This document shows, piece by piece, positions 1-8,724 of a stretch of 47,345 bases of DNA. The notes beneath the pieces were generated by a model. That model was not told the DNA's origin, made no database searches, and was given only the letters and a program-made list of their open reading frames with translations. A program made the translations under genes and the position numbers. Source of the DNA: Elusimicrobiota bacterium (GTDB lineage: Bacteria > Elusimicrobiota > Elusimicrobia > UBA1565 > UBA9628); contig JACRDQ010000027.1 of the NCBI GenBank assembly GCA_016218545.1, forward strand, positions 1 to 47,345, written 5' to 3'. Within the stretch, counting starts at the first letter, position 1, and each line of letters starts with the position of its first letter.

Positions 1-27
1 CAACACGCGCGATGTCTGACACCGGTG

Positions 28-33
28 TATACT
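28..33 (+). promoter_or_regulatory. -10 box of the phospholipase D gene
   Basis: TATACT lies six bases before the ATG at 40, so transcription would begin at or next to the start codon. The same close spacing recurs at many genes in this window. No convincing -35 box is visible, and the window starts too close upstream to judge further. Confidence 0.5.
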
Positions 34-39
34 ATGTGC

Positions 40-1212
40 ATGGCCTTTCAGGGACTGCGGAACCTCCTGCGCAGGTCTCCTGCGGGGTCAGGGCTCCTCG
101 CCAAGAACCCCGACCTCTACGTCCCCGGCAACGAGGTCCGTCTCCTCGAGGACGGGGAGGCGACCTTCCAGGCCATGCTGGCCGCCATCGAAGGCGCCCG
201 CCAGAGCGTCAATCTGGAGACCTATGCCTTCCAGGGAGGCAAGGTCGGCCACGATTTCGCCTCGCGATTGATGGCCAAGGCCAGGCAGGGCATCCCGGTG
301 CGCGTCATCCTCGACGCAGTGGGCTCGCTCCACACGAGCCCCTTCTTCCTCGGCCGCATGGCGGACGCGGGCGTCCAGGTCCTCGACTACCATCCCGTAG
401 CGCCCTGGCGCAGGCGCTGGGCCTGGGGCAGGAGGGACCACAGGAAGATCCTCGTGGTGGACGGCAAGACCGCGTTCACCGGAGGGGTCAACATCTCGGA
501 CGAGCACCTGCCCCTGTCGCGCGGCGGGGAGGGCTGGCGGGACTGCCACGTCAAGGTCGATGGGCCCGCGGCCTTCGAGCTCGAGCGGGTCTTTCGCATG
601 ACCTGGTTCAAGGAGACGCGTGCCTGGTTCCACTCGCCGGGGCACCCGGAGCACAAGCCCGGCAGCGCCCGGGTCTGGATCGCGGCCAACCAGGAATTCA
701 TCAACAGGTTCCGCATCCGCTCATCCTACCTCCACGTCCTGCGCGCCGCCCAACGGGAAGTCACCATCGCCAACGCCTACTTCATCCCGGACCTGGGGAT
801 CCGCAGGGCGCTCGCTGCCGCGGTCCGGCGCGGGGTCAGCGTCCGCATCCTCGTGCCGGGCAGGTCGGACGTTCCCGCGGTGTGGTACGCCAGCCGCAGA
901 CGCTATGACCTGCTCCTGCGGCGAGGGATACGCATCTTCGAGTGGAAGGGGCCCATGCTTCACTCCAAGGCCGTGGTGGTGGACCGGCGCTGGTGCAGCG
1001 TGGGCTCCTACAACCTGGACCACCGCAGCCTCCTGCACAACCTGGAGGTCAACCTCCACGCCGCAGACCCCGTTCTGGCCGGAGACCTCGCGGCCAGGCT
1101 GGACTCGGACATCGCCCTCTCCGCGGAGATTACCCTGGATTCGTGGCGGGAGCGGCCCCTGACCGACAAAGCCGTCGAACGCGCGCTCTACCTCTTCAGG
1201 TACTTCTTCTAG
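40..1212 (+). CDS. Cardiolipin synthase-like phospholipase D family protein (ClsB type)
   Basis: This 390-residue protein has two HKD phosphatidyltransferase motifs. The first is HRKILVVDGK (His134) followed by FTGGVN. The second is HSKAVVVD (His308) followed by GSYNLDHRS. Two HKD motifs and no N-terminal membrane segments are typical of ClsB-like enzymes, which join phosphatidyl groups to make cardiolipin at the inner membrane; this function is inferred from the family. The reading frame also opens at GTG 25 and ATG 34. I chose ATG 40 because a TATACT box ends at 33. The gene ends seven bases before the convergent MFS gene. Other phosphatidyltransferase specificities remain possible. Confidence 0.85.
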   Translation: MAFQGLRNLLRRSPAGSGLLAKNPDLYVPGNEVRLLEDGEATFQAMLAAIEGARQSVNLETYAFQGGKVGHDFASRLMAKARQGIPVRVILDAVGSLHTSPFFLGRMADAGVQVLDYHPVAPWRRRWAWGRRDHRKILVVDGKTAFTGGVNISDEHLPLSRGGEGWRDCHVKVDGPAAFELERVFRMTWFKETRAWFHSPGHPEHKPGSARVWIAANQEFINRFRIRSSYLHVLRAAQREVTIANAYFIPDLGIRRALAAAVRRGVSVRILVPGRSDVPAVWYASRRRYDLLLRRGIRIFEWKGPMLHSKAVVVDRRWCSVGSYNLDHRSLLHNLEVNLHAADPVLAGDLAARLDSDIALSAEITLDSWRERPLTDKAVERALYLFRYFF

Positions 1213-1218
1213 GCCGGC

Positions 1219-3141
1219 TCAGGCCGCCGGGGCCGGTGGGCCGGACTTGGCAGGCGCGTCCGTGGAGTCCTTGAGGTGCTTCTTGCCCCTCCAGAACACC
1301 ACTGCCAGGACCGTGGCCGCCACGTTGACGACCACGAGGGAGGCCATGGGCGAGATCGCGTCGAACATGAAGCCCAGGATGTACGAGATCCCCAGGATGG
1401 CGGCCAGCTCCGCGGCCATGAGGAAGCCCATGGCCTTGCCCTCGGAGCCCTCGGGAAGACGGGACTGCAGGTAAGAGGTCAGGTTGATGTCATTGGCCGC
1501 CCAGGTCACGCTCATGACCAGCACGAGAGGGATGATGGCCCAGAGGTTGCCCGTGGCCGCCAAGGCCCAGGTGGCCAGGGTCCCGAAGGCCATGGGCCTG
1601 ACCCAGCGGCTGGGCGAGGAGGGCTTGCCTCCGGCCAGGGAGGTCATGGTCTTGATGAGGAGGAGCGCCCCGAGGAGCTCGCCGAAGTTGGAGCCGCTCA
1701 CCACCCAGGCGACCCTTTCCGGGGCCCCCAGGAAGGTCTTGACGAAGAAAGGCACCAGCATGGACTCGAACACGCGGTGCACGATCATGGGGCCAAGGAG
1801 CATGACCCCGATCCAGCGGAAGGCGCGGTCCTTCCACATCACGCCGTAGCCGGCCCGGACGTCCAGGGCCGCGTCCTTGGCCAGATGCCAGAGGGCGGAG
1901 GCCCCCTCCGTGATCCAGGAGCGCCAATCCCCGGACCTGGACGCCGGAACGCCGGCGCGCGAGGGTGCGGCGGAGTCCTCCAGCGGAAGGCGGGAGAAGA
2001 GCCACGCCGCCAGCAGGTAAGCCGGAGGGTGCAGAAAGAGCCCGGCCACCAAGCCCACTTTGCTGATGAGCAAGCCCACCAGGAGAGGCGAGATCGTGCC
2101 GGCCACCTCGTAGACCAGGTGCGTGACCGCGTTGAACTTGCCGAGGCTGGCGTGGTCGTTGCCGAGGACCTTGGCAGGCAGGAGGTTCCTGCCCGTGACC
2201 ACCACGCCCATGCTGGCGCCTGCCACGGCGTAGAGAGGGACGATGAGCAGGGGCGAGCCCAGGCCCGCCAGGAACAAGCCCATGATCGCCGCGACCGCGA
2301 CCGCCTGGACCACCATGGCCTTGGCCATGACCTTGTGCACGGGCTTGCGATCCATCCAGCCGCCCGCGAGCATGCTCGCCATGGTCATCGACAAGCCCCA
2401 GGTGACCGCCATGTTGGCCATCCAGACCGCGCTGCCGAACATGGTGAGCGCGATCATGGGCATGGAGACGCCCAGGGCTTCCATGCCCACCTTGAAGACC
2501 CCGGTGCCCACGAGGCTGCGCTTGGCAGCGGCCTTCTCCGGCTTGGAAGCGGGAAGGAGGCGCGAGAGGAACCCGCTGGACCGCTCTGCAGCCGGAGCCT
2601 GGACCGAAGGGCCGGCCTCCACCGGGAAAGGAGCGGAGACGGATGCACGGCCGTCATAGACCTTGGCGAGCTCGACGCCGGCCAGGGTCTCGGCTTGAGG
2701 GCTGGAAGCAGGGGCTGAGATCGTCACGACCAGCTCCCGGGTCCGGCCCAGGAGCGTAGCCTCGCCCGCCTGCGAAGGAACCGCTTCCTGCGCTCCCAAG
2801 GCCTGGGGAGCGGCCGCGGCATCCGGCGCAGGGACCGGGAGGGCCGTGGGAAGGAACGGCACCGCAGGCATGCCCGGGACAGCGGAGAGCTCGATGCCTC
2901 CAGACTCGAGGCTCACTCCCGGAGCTCCCAAGCCTGGGAGGGCTTGGCCCGGGAGCAGGGTCGAGGAGCCTGCGGAGGAGAGCCCGTATCCGGGCTGGAA
3001 GCCCAGAGGGACCTGGAGCCCGATGGTCTGGACTCCGGAGGAGCCGCTCACGGTCCTGGCCAGGGTCTGCCCGGCAGCGGGGTGCCAGGAAGCGCTGAGG
3101 AGCGCCAGGCAGAGGATGGACCGCGTCAGGCTCGAGCGCAT
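1219..3141 (-). CDS. MFS transporter with signal peptide and long Ala/Pro-rich N-terminal region
   Basis: The protein has 640 residues. Residues 1-25 look like a classical signal peptide ending in AAGQ. Residues 26 to about 190 are rich in Ala, Pro, Gly and Ser with no recognisable fold. About residue 210 onward is a 12-helix major facilitator domain with a motif A-like loop (GGWMDRKPVHK) after helix 2. Substrate is unknown. A second 640-residue protein of the same design is encoded at 9403-11325, so the pair are paralogues. A TATAAT box at 3156-3151 sits nine bases before the ATG. The signal peptide is odd because MFS N termini are normally cytoplasmic. Confidence 0.85.
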   Translation of the reverse strand: MRSSLTRSILCLALLSASWHPAAGQTLARTVSGSSGVQTIGLQVPLGFQPGYGLSSAGSSTLLPGQALPGLGAPGVSLESGGIELSAVPGMPAVPFLPTALPVPAPDAAAAPQALGAQEAVPSQAGEATLLGRTRELVVTISAPASSPQAETLAGVELAKVYDGRASVSAPFPVEAGPSVQAPAAERSSGFLSRLLPASKPEKAAAKRSLVGTGVFKVGMEALGVSMPMIALTMFGSAVWMANMAVTWGLSMTMASMLAGGWMDRKPVHKVMAKAMVVQAVAVAAIMGLFLAGLGSPLLIVPLYAVAGASMGVVVTGRNLLPAKVLGNDHASLGKFNAVTHLVYEVAGTISPLLVGLLISKVGLVAGLFLHPPAYLLAAWLFSRLPLEDSAAPSRAGVPASRSGDWRSWITEGASALWHLAKDAALDVRAGYGVMWKDRAFRWIGVMLLGPMIVHRVFESMLVPFFVKTFLGAPERVAWVVSGSNFGELLGALLLIKTMTSLAGGKPSSPSRWVRPMAFGTLATWALAATGNLWAIIPLVLVMSVTWAANDINLTSYLQSRLPEGSEGKAMGFLMAAELAAILGISYILGFMFDAISPMASLVVVNVAATVLAVVFWRGKKHLKDSTDAPAKSGPPAPAA

Positions 3142-3150
3142 CGGAAAAGC

Positions 3151-3156
3151 ATTATA
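3151..3156 (-). promoter_or_regulatory. -10 box of the first MFS gene
   Basis: On the minus strand this reads TATAAT, nine bases upstream of the ATG at 3141. The predicted leader is only a few bases long and contains no Shine-Dalgarno site. Confidence 0.6.
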
Positions 3157-3271
3157 GGCGCAAGCGCTCGATGCGACCTAGAGCCCAAGGGCCCACGGAC
3201 AGCCGGGAAATGGGCCCAGGCAGGAAGGGCCCTTAGAGCCTATCCCAAAACTACAGGGCCCTCCGGACCGC

Positions 3272-4111
3272 TCAGGGCTTGGCCGGCCGGGTGAGCCAGC
3301 GCAGGAGCTCCGCGTTGAAGTCAGCGTCTCTGAGCATCTCCACCCCGTGGCCGCGCGAAGCCTCGAGCAGCTTGATCTTCGAACGCCTGGCCTCAAACCC
3401 CACCAGGGTCTGATAGGCGTAGGGATCTTCCGGAGAGGCGGCAGCCAGGGTCCGGACCTTGGGGAAGGGGTTCTCATCGAGCTTCACCCCCCGATAGTCC
3501 CTCCCGGGCGAAAGCAGCACGCTGCAGGCCAGGCCTGGATGGCGGGCAGCTGCCAAAGACACGAGGTTGGCGCCGATCGAAGCGCCCACCAGGCAGGTCC
3601 TCGAGAGCGGGACCTTCTGCAGCCGTAGGTGCTCCAGGACAGCCTCAAGGTCAGCGACCGCGTCGGACCAAGTCCCTTGGCTGTCGATGAAATTGAAGTC
3701 AACCCTGCCGGCCGGACCGGTGTTGCTGTCCCCGTGGCCCCGCAGATCCAAGGCGACAGTGCCCCAGCCCTTGGCCTGGAGTTCCAAAGCCAGGCCTGCC
3801 CACTCGGCCCTGCCTGACCCGTAGCCGTGGGCCAGGACCGCCACAGGCCGGCCTTTGCGGCCGGGCCGGTAGGTGAACACGATCCACCAGCCGTCCTTGG
3901 TCTTCACGCGCACGAGCTTGTCCTTGGCCTTCTGGTCCTTCTTGATGATGAGCACTCCGGTGTCGCGGCCGGCTGCGAGCTCCTCCTTCGAAGGCGGGTC
4001 CTTGACCGTGGGGGGCTTGGCCTTGGAAGCCTCATCCGCCTTGGCGGCCGGGGAGGCCATGGCCGACGAGGGAAGGATCAAGGAGCCGGCCAGCAACAGG
4101 GAGAGGAGCAT
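3272..4111 (-). CDS. Secreted alpha/beta hydrolase
   Basis: The protein has 279 residues, with an N-terminal signal peptide (LLLAGSLILPSSAMA) and then a Lys/Pro-rich linker. The fold shows the oxyanion segment LAHGYGSG, the nucleophile elbow GASIGA (Ser178), and plausible acid (SPEDPYAY) and histidine (SRGHGVEM) positions, so the triad looks complete. It probably hydrolyses an ester or peptide substrate in the periplasm; the substrate cannot be read from sequence. It is transcribed away from the glutaminase-like gene at 4228 across a 116-base divergent region. A TATCAT box with a TG extension ends six bases before the ATG. Confidence 0.85.
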   Translation of the reverse strand: MLLSLLLAGSLILPSSAMASPAAKADEASKAKPPTVKDPPSKEELAAGRDTGVLIIKKDQKAKDKLVRVKTKDGWWIVFTYRPGRKGRPVAVLAHGYGSGRAEWAGLALELQAKGWGTVALDLRGHGDSNTGPAGRVDFNFIDSQGTWSDAVADLEAVLEHLRLQKVPLSRTCLVGASIGANLVSLAAARHPGLACSVLLSPGRDYRGVKLDENPFPKVRTLAAASPEDPYAYQTLVGFEARRSKIKLLEASRGHGVEMLRDADFNAELLRWLTRPAKP

Positions 4112-4117
4112 GACGCC

Positions 4118-4126
4118 ATGATAACA
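4118..4126 (-). promoter_or_regulatory. Extended -10 box of the alpha/beta hydrolase gene
   Basis: Minus-strand TGT-TATCAT ends six bases from the ATG at 4111, predicting a leaderless transcript. The -10 overlaps an upstream CAT that could be misread as an earlier start codon. Confidence 0.5.
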
Positions 4127-4130
4127 AATA

Positions 4131-4158
4131 GGCCTTAGGCCCTACCACGGCCTAGGCC
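4131..4158. repeat. Paired GGCC-rich palindromes in a divergent promoter region
   Basis: GGCCTTAGGCC (4131-4141) and GGCCTAGGCC (4149-4158) are each palindromic or nearly so, seven bases apart, between two divergent genes. They could be an operator pair for a dimeric regulator, or chance in GC-rich DNA. No second copy was noticed in the window. Confidence 0.3.
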
Positions 4159-4209
4159 CCCTGGCGGCGCCATGATGGGCCTTTCGCCGCCCGCTGACCC
4201 CTGGACTCG

Positions 4210-4218
4210 TGCTATAAA
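4210..4218 (+). promoter_or_regulatory. Extended -10 box of the glutaminase-like gene
   Basis: TGC-TATAAA lies nine bases before the ATG at 4228. An AGGAGG sequence sits just one base before the ATG, too close to act as a normal ribosome binding site, so a near-leaderless start is more likely. Confidence 0.6.
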
Positions 4219-4227
4219 ATAGGAGGC

Positions 4228-5364
4228 ATGTTCTCCGTGACCGCGGCTTTGCGCTGCTGCCTTCTCGCCTTGGCCGCGTGCCTGCTGTCCTGGCCTGCGT
4301 CCGCCGCGAGCCTTGCTCCTTCCTCTGGCCGGGGCGCGCTCCCGAGCCTGGCTCCGTGGGCCGGTGCAGCCCCTCTCTTGGCCGCTCCCAGGCTCGGGCC
4401 GGGCCTTTCAAGCTCCTTCCTGACGGACCTGCGGCAGGGCTCGCTCGCCCTGCCTTCGTTCGACGCCGTGTCCGCGGCTCCGGCGCCGGTTCAGGTCCCG
4501 CAGTTCAGCCTCTCAGCCTCTGCCCCGAGGCCGCACGCCCCGGCCTCCCCTGCCGAGCTGTACCGGTCCCTCACAGCCGGCCCCCCCTCCCACATCGAGG
4601 GCCTGACCCCTTCCCAACTCTCCGACCTTTGGAAGCGGACGTACGAGCACAAGATCGCGGGCTTGGACGACGAAGCCAAGCTCAAGAGATACGACCCGGA
4701 CGGCATCATCGGCTTCTGCTTCGGCCGCGCCATGGCCGCGCACCTGCTGGCCAGGCAACTGGGCTTGCCTCAGGACCGGATCAAGAAGCTCTTCGTGATC
4801 GGCGACCTGCGCTCCGGCGAGACCCCGGAGTGGCGCTTCCATGTGACCACCCTGGTCAAGGGCATCGACGACCGCTGGCACGCCGTGGACCCCATCATGG
4901 ACGGCCCCATGACCGCCGACGAGTGGATCTCGGCGGTGCACCGCGGCTGGGACCCGGCCAAGAAGGCCAGGTTCTACCTGACGGACGCAGACGCCGTCAT
5001 CCCGGACATCACCTCGGTGCCGGACCTGCCCAAGGAAACCGCTGCCCGGATCATCGAGCTCGCCTTCGACCCCGAGGGCAAGGAAGGCTTCACTCCGTGG
5101 TCCGGCTCTGCCGAGCGGGTCTACGAGATCGATGCCGCGCGCCAGGCCGGGCACCTGCGCTCCGCAGGCTCTTCCTCCGCAGGGTTCGACTTCCTCCAGG
5201 TCGCGGTCAACGACATGCTCATCAGCTACAATGGCTACTTCGCGGACCTCCTGGCCGAGCTCGCTGCGCCCAGCCTGGCCGGCCCGCGCTTCAGGCGGCC
5301 CTTCCAGGCCCGGCCGCAGTCCTCCCCGGCCCTGGGCCTCAACCTCGGCAAGCTCAAGCGCTGA
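4228..5364 (+). CDS. Secreted protein-glutaminase/transglutaminase-like protein
   Basis: The protein has 378 residues: a signal peptide to about residue 27, an Ala/Pro/Ser-rich stretch to about 105, then a globular domain. That domain carries a possible papain-type triad in the order Cys164 (GFCFGRA), His205 (WRFHVTTLV) and Asp221 (HAVDPIMD). This Cys, His, Asp spacing, with the segment DRWHAVDP, resembles bacterial protein-glutaminases, which deamidate glutamine side chains in proteins. That assignment is from motif recognition only; a general transglutaminase-like fold is the alternative. The N-terminal design matches the MFS paralogues and the M3 peptidase. It has its own extended -10 promoter and is followed 48 bases later by the amylase gene. 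Confidence 0.6.
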   Translation: MFSVTAALRCCLLALAACLLSWPASAASLAPSSGRGALPSLAPWAGAAPLLAAPRLGPGLSSSFLTDLRQGSLALPSFDAVSAAPAPVQVPQFSLSASAPRPHAPASPAELYRSLTAGPPSHIEGLTPSQLSDLWKRTYEHKIAGLDDEAKLKRYDPDGIIGFCFGRAMAAHLLARQLGLPQDRIKKLFVIGDLRSGETPEWRFHVTTLVKGIDDRWHAVDPIMDGPMTADEWISAVHRGWDPAKKARFYLTDADAVIPDITSVPDLPKETAARIIELAFDPEGKEGFTPWSGSAERVYEIDAARQAGHLRSAGSSSAGFDFLQVAVNDMLISYNGYFADLLAELAAPSLAGPRFRRPFQARPQSSPALGLNLGKLKR

Positions 5365-5396
5365 GCCCTGGGCCGCCCCGCCTCTCCGGGCATTTA

Positions 5397-5405
5397 TGGT
5401 AGATT
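5397..5405 (+). promoter_or_regulatory. Extended -10 box of the GH13 gene
   Basis: TGG-TAGATT ends seven bases before the ATG at 5413. It belongs to a recurring TGG-TAGnAT type also seen at 17959, 22963, 29587 and 31014. Confidence 0.55.
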
Positions 5406-5412
5406 CTCGGCC

Positions 5413-7542
5413 ATGAGGCTCGCCCCCGGACCCTGGTCCCTCGTCCTGGCCTGCGCAACGCTCCTGGCCTCCACGGATGCGGGAGCCGAAGTCGAGGTCG
5501 TGAGAGCCTCGCCGGACGGGGCGGAAGTCTCCTTCACTTACGCGCCCCCCATCGCGGTGTCCAGCGTGTCCGTGGCAGGCTCCTTCAACTCCTGGAACAA
5601 GGACGCGCATCCTCTTCTAGACCCTGACCGGGACGGGGTCTTCGAGGTCCGGCTCCCTCTTCCCTGGGGCAAGCACCTCTACAAGTTCGTGGTCGACGGC
5701 AGGCTCTGGCAGCCGGACTCGGACAATCCACTGCGCGAGGCGGACGGGTTCGACGGGTTCAACTCGGTGGCGGCCGTGGGCCGGTCCGGCCCTGAGGCCG
5801 AGGTCGGAGACGACCGGCTGGACATCGCGGCCCTGCTCCACGGCCCGGGCATCGAGTATCGCGAGAGGGTCGCGTCCGAGGGCCTGGCCATCCTGAGGCT
5901 GAGGACCGCGGCCGAAGACGTCCGGTCCTGCCGCGTGGTCTTCGAGGACGGGCGGAAGGCGGAGCTTGACGCTGTCTACTCCAAAGACGGGTTCAGCCAC
6001 TGGGAAGCGGAGTCCCGTCTCGGTCCCAAGCCGGTCCGGTATGCCTTCCAGGTCGAGGACGGCAAGGCCCAGGCGTGGCTCGGAGCCTCCGGCGTCTCAG
6101 CCTCCATGCCGGCCAAGGCAGGGCTCTTCGTCTTCGACCGACGGGTCCCGCAGCTCGACGTCCCGGCCTGGGTCAAGGACGCGGTCTTCTATCAGGTCTT
6201 CCCGGAGCGGTTCCGGGACGGCGACCCCTCGAACAACCCGCCAGGGTGCCAGGCTTGGGGCGCGATCCCCTCCACCGGCAACCACTTCGGCGGGGACCTC
6301 GACGGCATCAGGGAGGGTCTGCCCTATCTCGCGGACCTCGGGATCACGGCCCTCTACCTCAACCCCGTCTTCAGCGCTCCCTCCAACCACAAGTACGACA
6401 CCGCCGACTACCGGACCGTGGACGCGGCCTTCGGCGGTGATGCGGCCTTCGAGAGGCTCACCCAGGCTTGCCGCCGGGCAGGCATCCGCGTCGTGCTCGA
6501 CGGGGTCTTCAACCACAGCGGAGACCGGTTCTGGGCCTTCCAGGACCTGCTCAAGAACGGAGCCGACTCCGCCTACGCGAAGTGGTACACGGTGCGCTCC
6601 TTCCCGGTGACGCAGGACCCGCCCAACTACGAGGCCTGGTGGGGCTTCGGCCACCTTCCCAAGCTCGACACGAGCGTCCCCGCGCTGCGCCGCTACCTGC
6701 TGGAGACCGGAGCGGCCTGGCTGGCCAGGGGAGCCTCGGGCTGGAGGCTCGACGTGCCCAACGAGGTGCCCCACGACTTCTGGAAGGAGTTCCGCAAGGC
6801 GGTCCGCCGCGCCAGGCCCGACTCCTATATCGTGGGCGAGCTCTGGGAGGACGGCTTGCCTTGGCTCCAGGGAGACGAGTTCGACGCGGTCATGAACTAC
6901 CCCTTCCGCCAGGCGGTCCTGGACTTCTTCGGCCCGAGGAAAGGCGGGGTGGAAGCGTTCCACGCAGCGCTCCTGGAGCCCAGGCATCGCTACCCCAGGA
7001 GCTCGCTCGCGGTCCAGTTCAACCTCCTGGGCTCGCACGACACCCCGCGTCTGGCCACGGTCCTCGCCGAGGACCGCAGGGCCCATCGCTTGGCGGCCCT
7101 CTTCCAGATGACCTACCTGGGCGCGCCCGTGATCTACTACGGGGACGAGGTGGGACTGGCCGGAGCCAAGGACCCGGATTGCAGGCGCACCTTCCCCTGG
7201 GACGAGGACCTGCAGGACCGGGGACTGCGCGAGCACTACAAACGCCTCATCAAGCTGCGCCGCTCCAGGGCCGAGCTCAGGCGCGGGTCCGTGCAGGTCC
7301 TGCTGGCCGACGAGGCGTCCGGGGTCTACGCCTTCAGCCGCAGGCTGGGCAAGGAGGCCTCGCTCGTGGTCCTGCACCGCGGTGAAGGCCAAGCCGAGGT
7401 CAGCCTCGGCCTGCCCGCCTGGCTGGCCGCGCCGGTCATGAGCGAGCTCGTGGAAGGCGGCTCGTTCCTGGCACCCGGGGGAAGGCTCGCGTTCATGCTC
7501 GGGCCCTGGCAGGGCGTGGTCCTCGCGCCGGACCGCCGCTGA
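5413..7542 (+). CDS. Secreted GH13 alpha-amylase/neopullulanase-like glycoside hydrolase
   Basis: The protein has 709 residues. A signal peptide (to about residue 25) is followed by a CBM48/AMPK-type glycogen-binding module (about 30-120, with VSVAGSFNSW and YKFVVDG). Next comes a second beta-rich N-terminal region and then the GH13 barrel from about 255. Catalytic residues are visible: nucleophile Asp447 (GWRLDVPNE), acid/base Glu476 (VGELWED) and Asp543 (GSHDTPR). Conserved region I reads DGVFNHSG. The layout fits neopullulanase or cyclomaltodextrinase-like enzymes that cut alpha-glucans outside the inner membrane. Product specificity is not readable. The gene ends two bases before the convergent protease gene. 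Confidence 0.92.
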   Translation: MRLAPGPWSLVLACATLLASTDAGAEVEVVRASPDGAEVSFTYAPPIAVSSVSVAGSFNSWNKDAHPLLDPDRDGVFEVRLPLPWGKHLYKFVVDGRLWQPDSDNPLREADGFDGFNSVAAVGRSGPEAEVGDDRLDIAALLHGPGIEYRERVASEGLAILRLRTAAEDVRSCRVVFEDGRKAELDAVYSKDGFSHWEAESRLGPKPVRYAFQVEDGKAQAWLGASGVSASMPAKAGLFVFDRRVPQLDVPAWVKDAVFYQVFPERFRDGDPSNNPPGCQAWGAIPSTGNHFGGDLDGIREGLPYLADLGITALYLNPVFSAPSNHKYDTADYRTVDAAFGGDAAFERLTQACRRAGIRVVLDGVFNHSGDRFWAFQDLLKNGADSAYAKWYTVRSFPVTQDPPNYEAWWGFGHLPKLDTSVPALRRYLLETGAAWLARGASGWRLDVPNEVPHDFWKEFRKAVRRARPDSYIVGELWEDGLPWLQGDEFDAVMNYPFRQAVLDFFGPRKGGVEAFHAALLEPRHRYPRSSLAVQFNLLGSHDTPRLATVLAEDRRAHRLAALFQMTYLGAPVIYYGDEVGLAGAKDPDCRRTFPWDEDLQDRGLREHYKRLIKLRRSRAELRRGSVQVLLADEASGVYAFSRRLGKEASLVVLHRGEGQAEVSLGLPAWLAAPVMSELVEGGSFLAPGGRLAFMLGPWQGVVLAPDRR

Positions 7543-7543
7543 G

Positions 7544-8692
7544 CTACTTGAGCTGCCTGAGGATGAGGCGGCCGCGCTCCCCGTCCACCCGGACGTCGAA
7601 GCGCTTCAGGAAGGACATGCCGAGCAGGCCGTCGAGGCCGGGCTCGAACTCGGGCAGGATCGCGGCCTCGACCTGTTCGGCCCGCATGGAGCCGACCTGC
7701 ACGGAATCCAAGACCACGGTCCGCGCCGGGACCTGGCGGCCGTCCGCGACCTTGACCTGCACGAACCCCGAGCCCGCGCCCTCGACCCCCACTTGATCCG
7801 CCAGCCGGGCCGGGAGGAGGACGACCGTCGCTCCGGTGTCCACGATGAGCTTGGCCCTGGCCTTGCCGTTGATGGCGGCACTCACCAGGACATGGGAGCC
7901 CTGGGTCGTCTCTCCCACGCTCTCGGACACGGTGTCCGCCTCCATGGCGGAAAACGACCTGCGGACCCAGGCGTCGAACTCCTCATCCTCGACGGACCCC
8001 GGGGTCTTCGCGGACAAGCCCGGGTCAGCCCCCATGAGCTCCCGGAAGTCGTCCAAGGCCGTGAGATAGTCGTTGATCTCGGACTGGGACTCCGAGGCTT
8101 TCCTGCGGCCCTGCGAGATCTCGGCCTGGCCCGCCTCGATGGAGGCCGCAAGCTCATTGACGTCGAGGACCGCGTCCCGATAGCCCGGCGCTCCCCGGTT
8201 CAGGCGCCGGAGCCTGGAAGCGGCCGCGGGGTAGGCGGCCTTGGAGGAAGCGATGGAGCGCTCCAACTCGTCCTCCTTGACCCGCATCCGCTCCCTGAAC
8301 GCTTTGGCGTCCAGGGCCTTCTCCCTGAGGCTGGTCAGGGACCGGAACCTCTCGTAGACCGCGGCCGCGGCCTCAGGCACCCTGCGGCCCGAGGCGAACT
8401 CGGCGTCCCTCTGCCTGGCCTTCAAGGCCTCTTTCTGCCTGCCCGAGGAGCGCACGACCCGGTCGATCTCGGCCTTCTTGAGGAGCACGGAGCCGTAGCC
8501 GATGTCGAGCTCGAGCTCCGCGGCGTCCTCGCGCACGATGAGCCCCTCCATGACGTTGCCGTTGGAGAGGGTGACGCTGTCCGCCCGCGCCGGGACAGGG
8601 GACCAGGCCCACGCCGCCAGGGCGCAGGCCAAGACCGCTCCGCGGCCCGGCCGGTGCGGCAAGGTCCTAGGAACCTGAGCAATCAGGGGCAT
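7544..8692 (-). CDS. Retropepsin-like aspartic protease with coiled-coil region
   Basis: The protein has up to 382 residues: a signal peptide, a short beta-rich segment (SNGNVMEGLIV to about residue 80), a charged helical or coiled-coil region (about 90-215), and a C-terminal clan AA protease domain. That domain has the active-site motif IVDTGATVVLLP and the later GLDGLLGMSFL. One DTG per chain implies a dimeric enzyme. The ATG at 8692 lies inside the loop of a long hairpin (8658-8724) that encodes the first codons. A TTG at 8662, just past most of the hairpin, would still give a good signal peptide (MPHRPGRGAVLACALA), so the start is uncertain. Confidence 0.82.
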   Translation of the reverse strand: MPLIAQVPRTLPHRPGRGAVLACALAAWAWSPVPARADSVTLSNGNVMEGLIVREDAAELELDIGYGSVLLKKAEIDRVVRSSGRQKEALKARQRDAEFASGRRVPEAAAAVYERFRSLTSLREKALDAKAFRERMRVKEDELERSIASSKAAYPAAASRLRRLNRGAPGYRDAVLDVNELAASIEAGQAEISQGRRKASESQSEINDYLTALDDFRELMGADPGLSAKTPGSVEDEEFDAWVRRSFSAMEADTVSESVGETTQGSHVLVSAAINGKARAKLIVDTGATVVLLPARLADQVGVEGAGSGFVQVKVADGRQVPARTVVLDSVQVGSMRAEQVEAAILPEFEPGLDGLLGMSFLKRFDVRVDGERGRLILRQLK

Positions 8693-8724
8693 GCCACTGA
8701 TTGCTCAGGCTCCTAGACCTTGCC
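8658..8724. repeat. Long imperfect inverted repeat spanning the ferritin stop and protease start
   Basis: Arms 8658-8686 and 8697-8724 match except for one extra base and one mismatch. They are separated by a ten-base loop that is itself nearly palindromic (GGCATGCC). The right arm contains the last codons and stop of the ferritin gene; the left arm contains the first codons of the protease gene. No long T-run follows on either strand, so a classical intrinsic terminator is doubtful, although the hairpin could still block transcription or translation. Confidence 0.85.

Noticed and set aside
1276..2718. 480-residue plus-strand open frame
   Set aside because: Shadow of the MFS gene; the product is almost entirely Gly, His, Arg and Asp.
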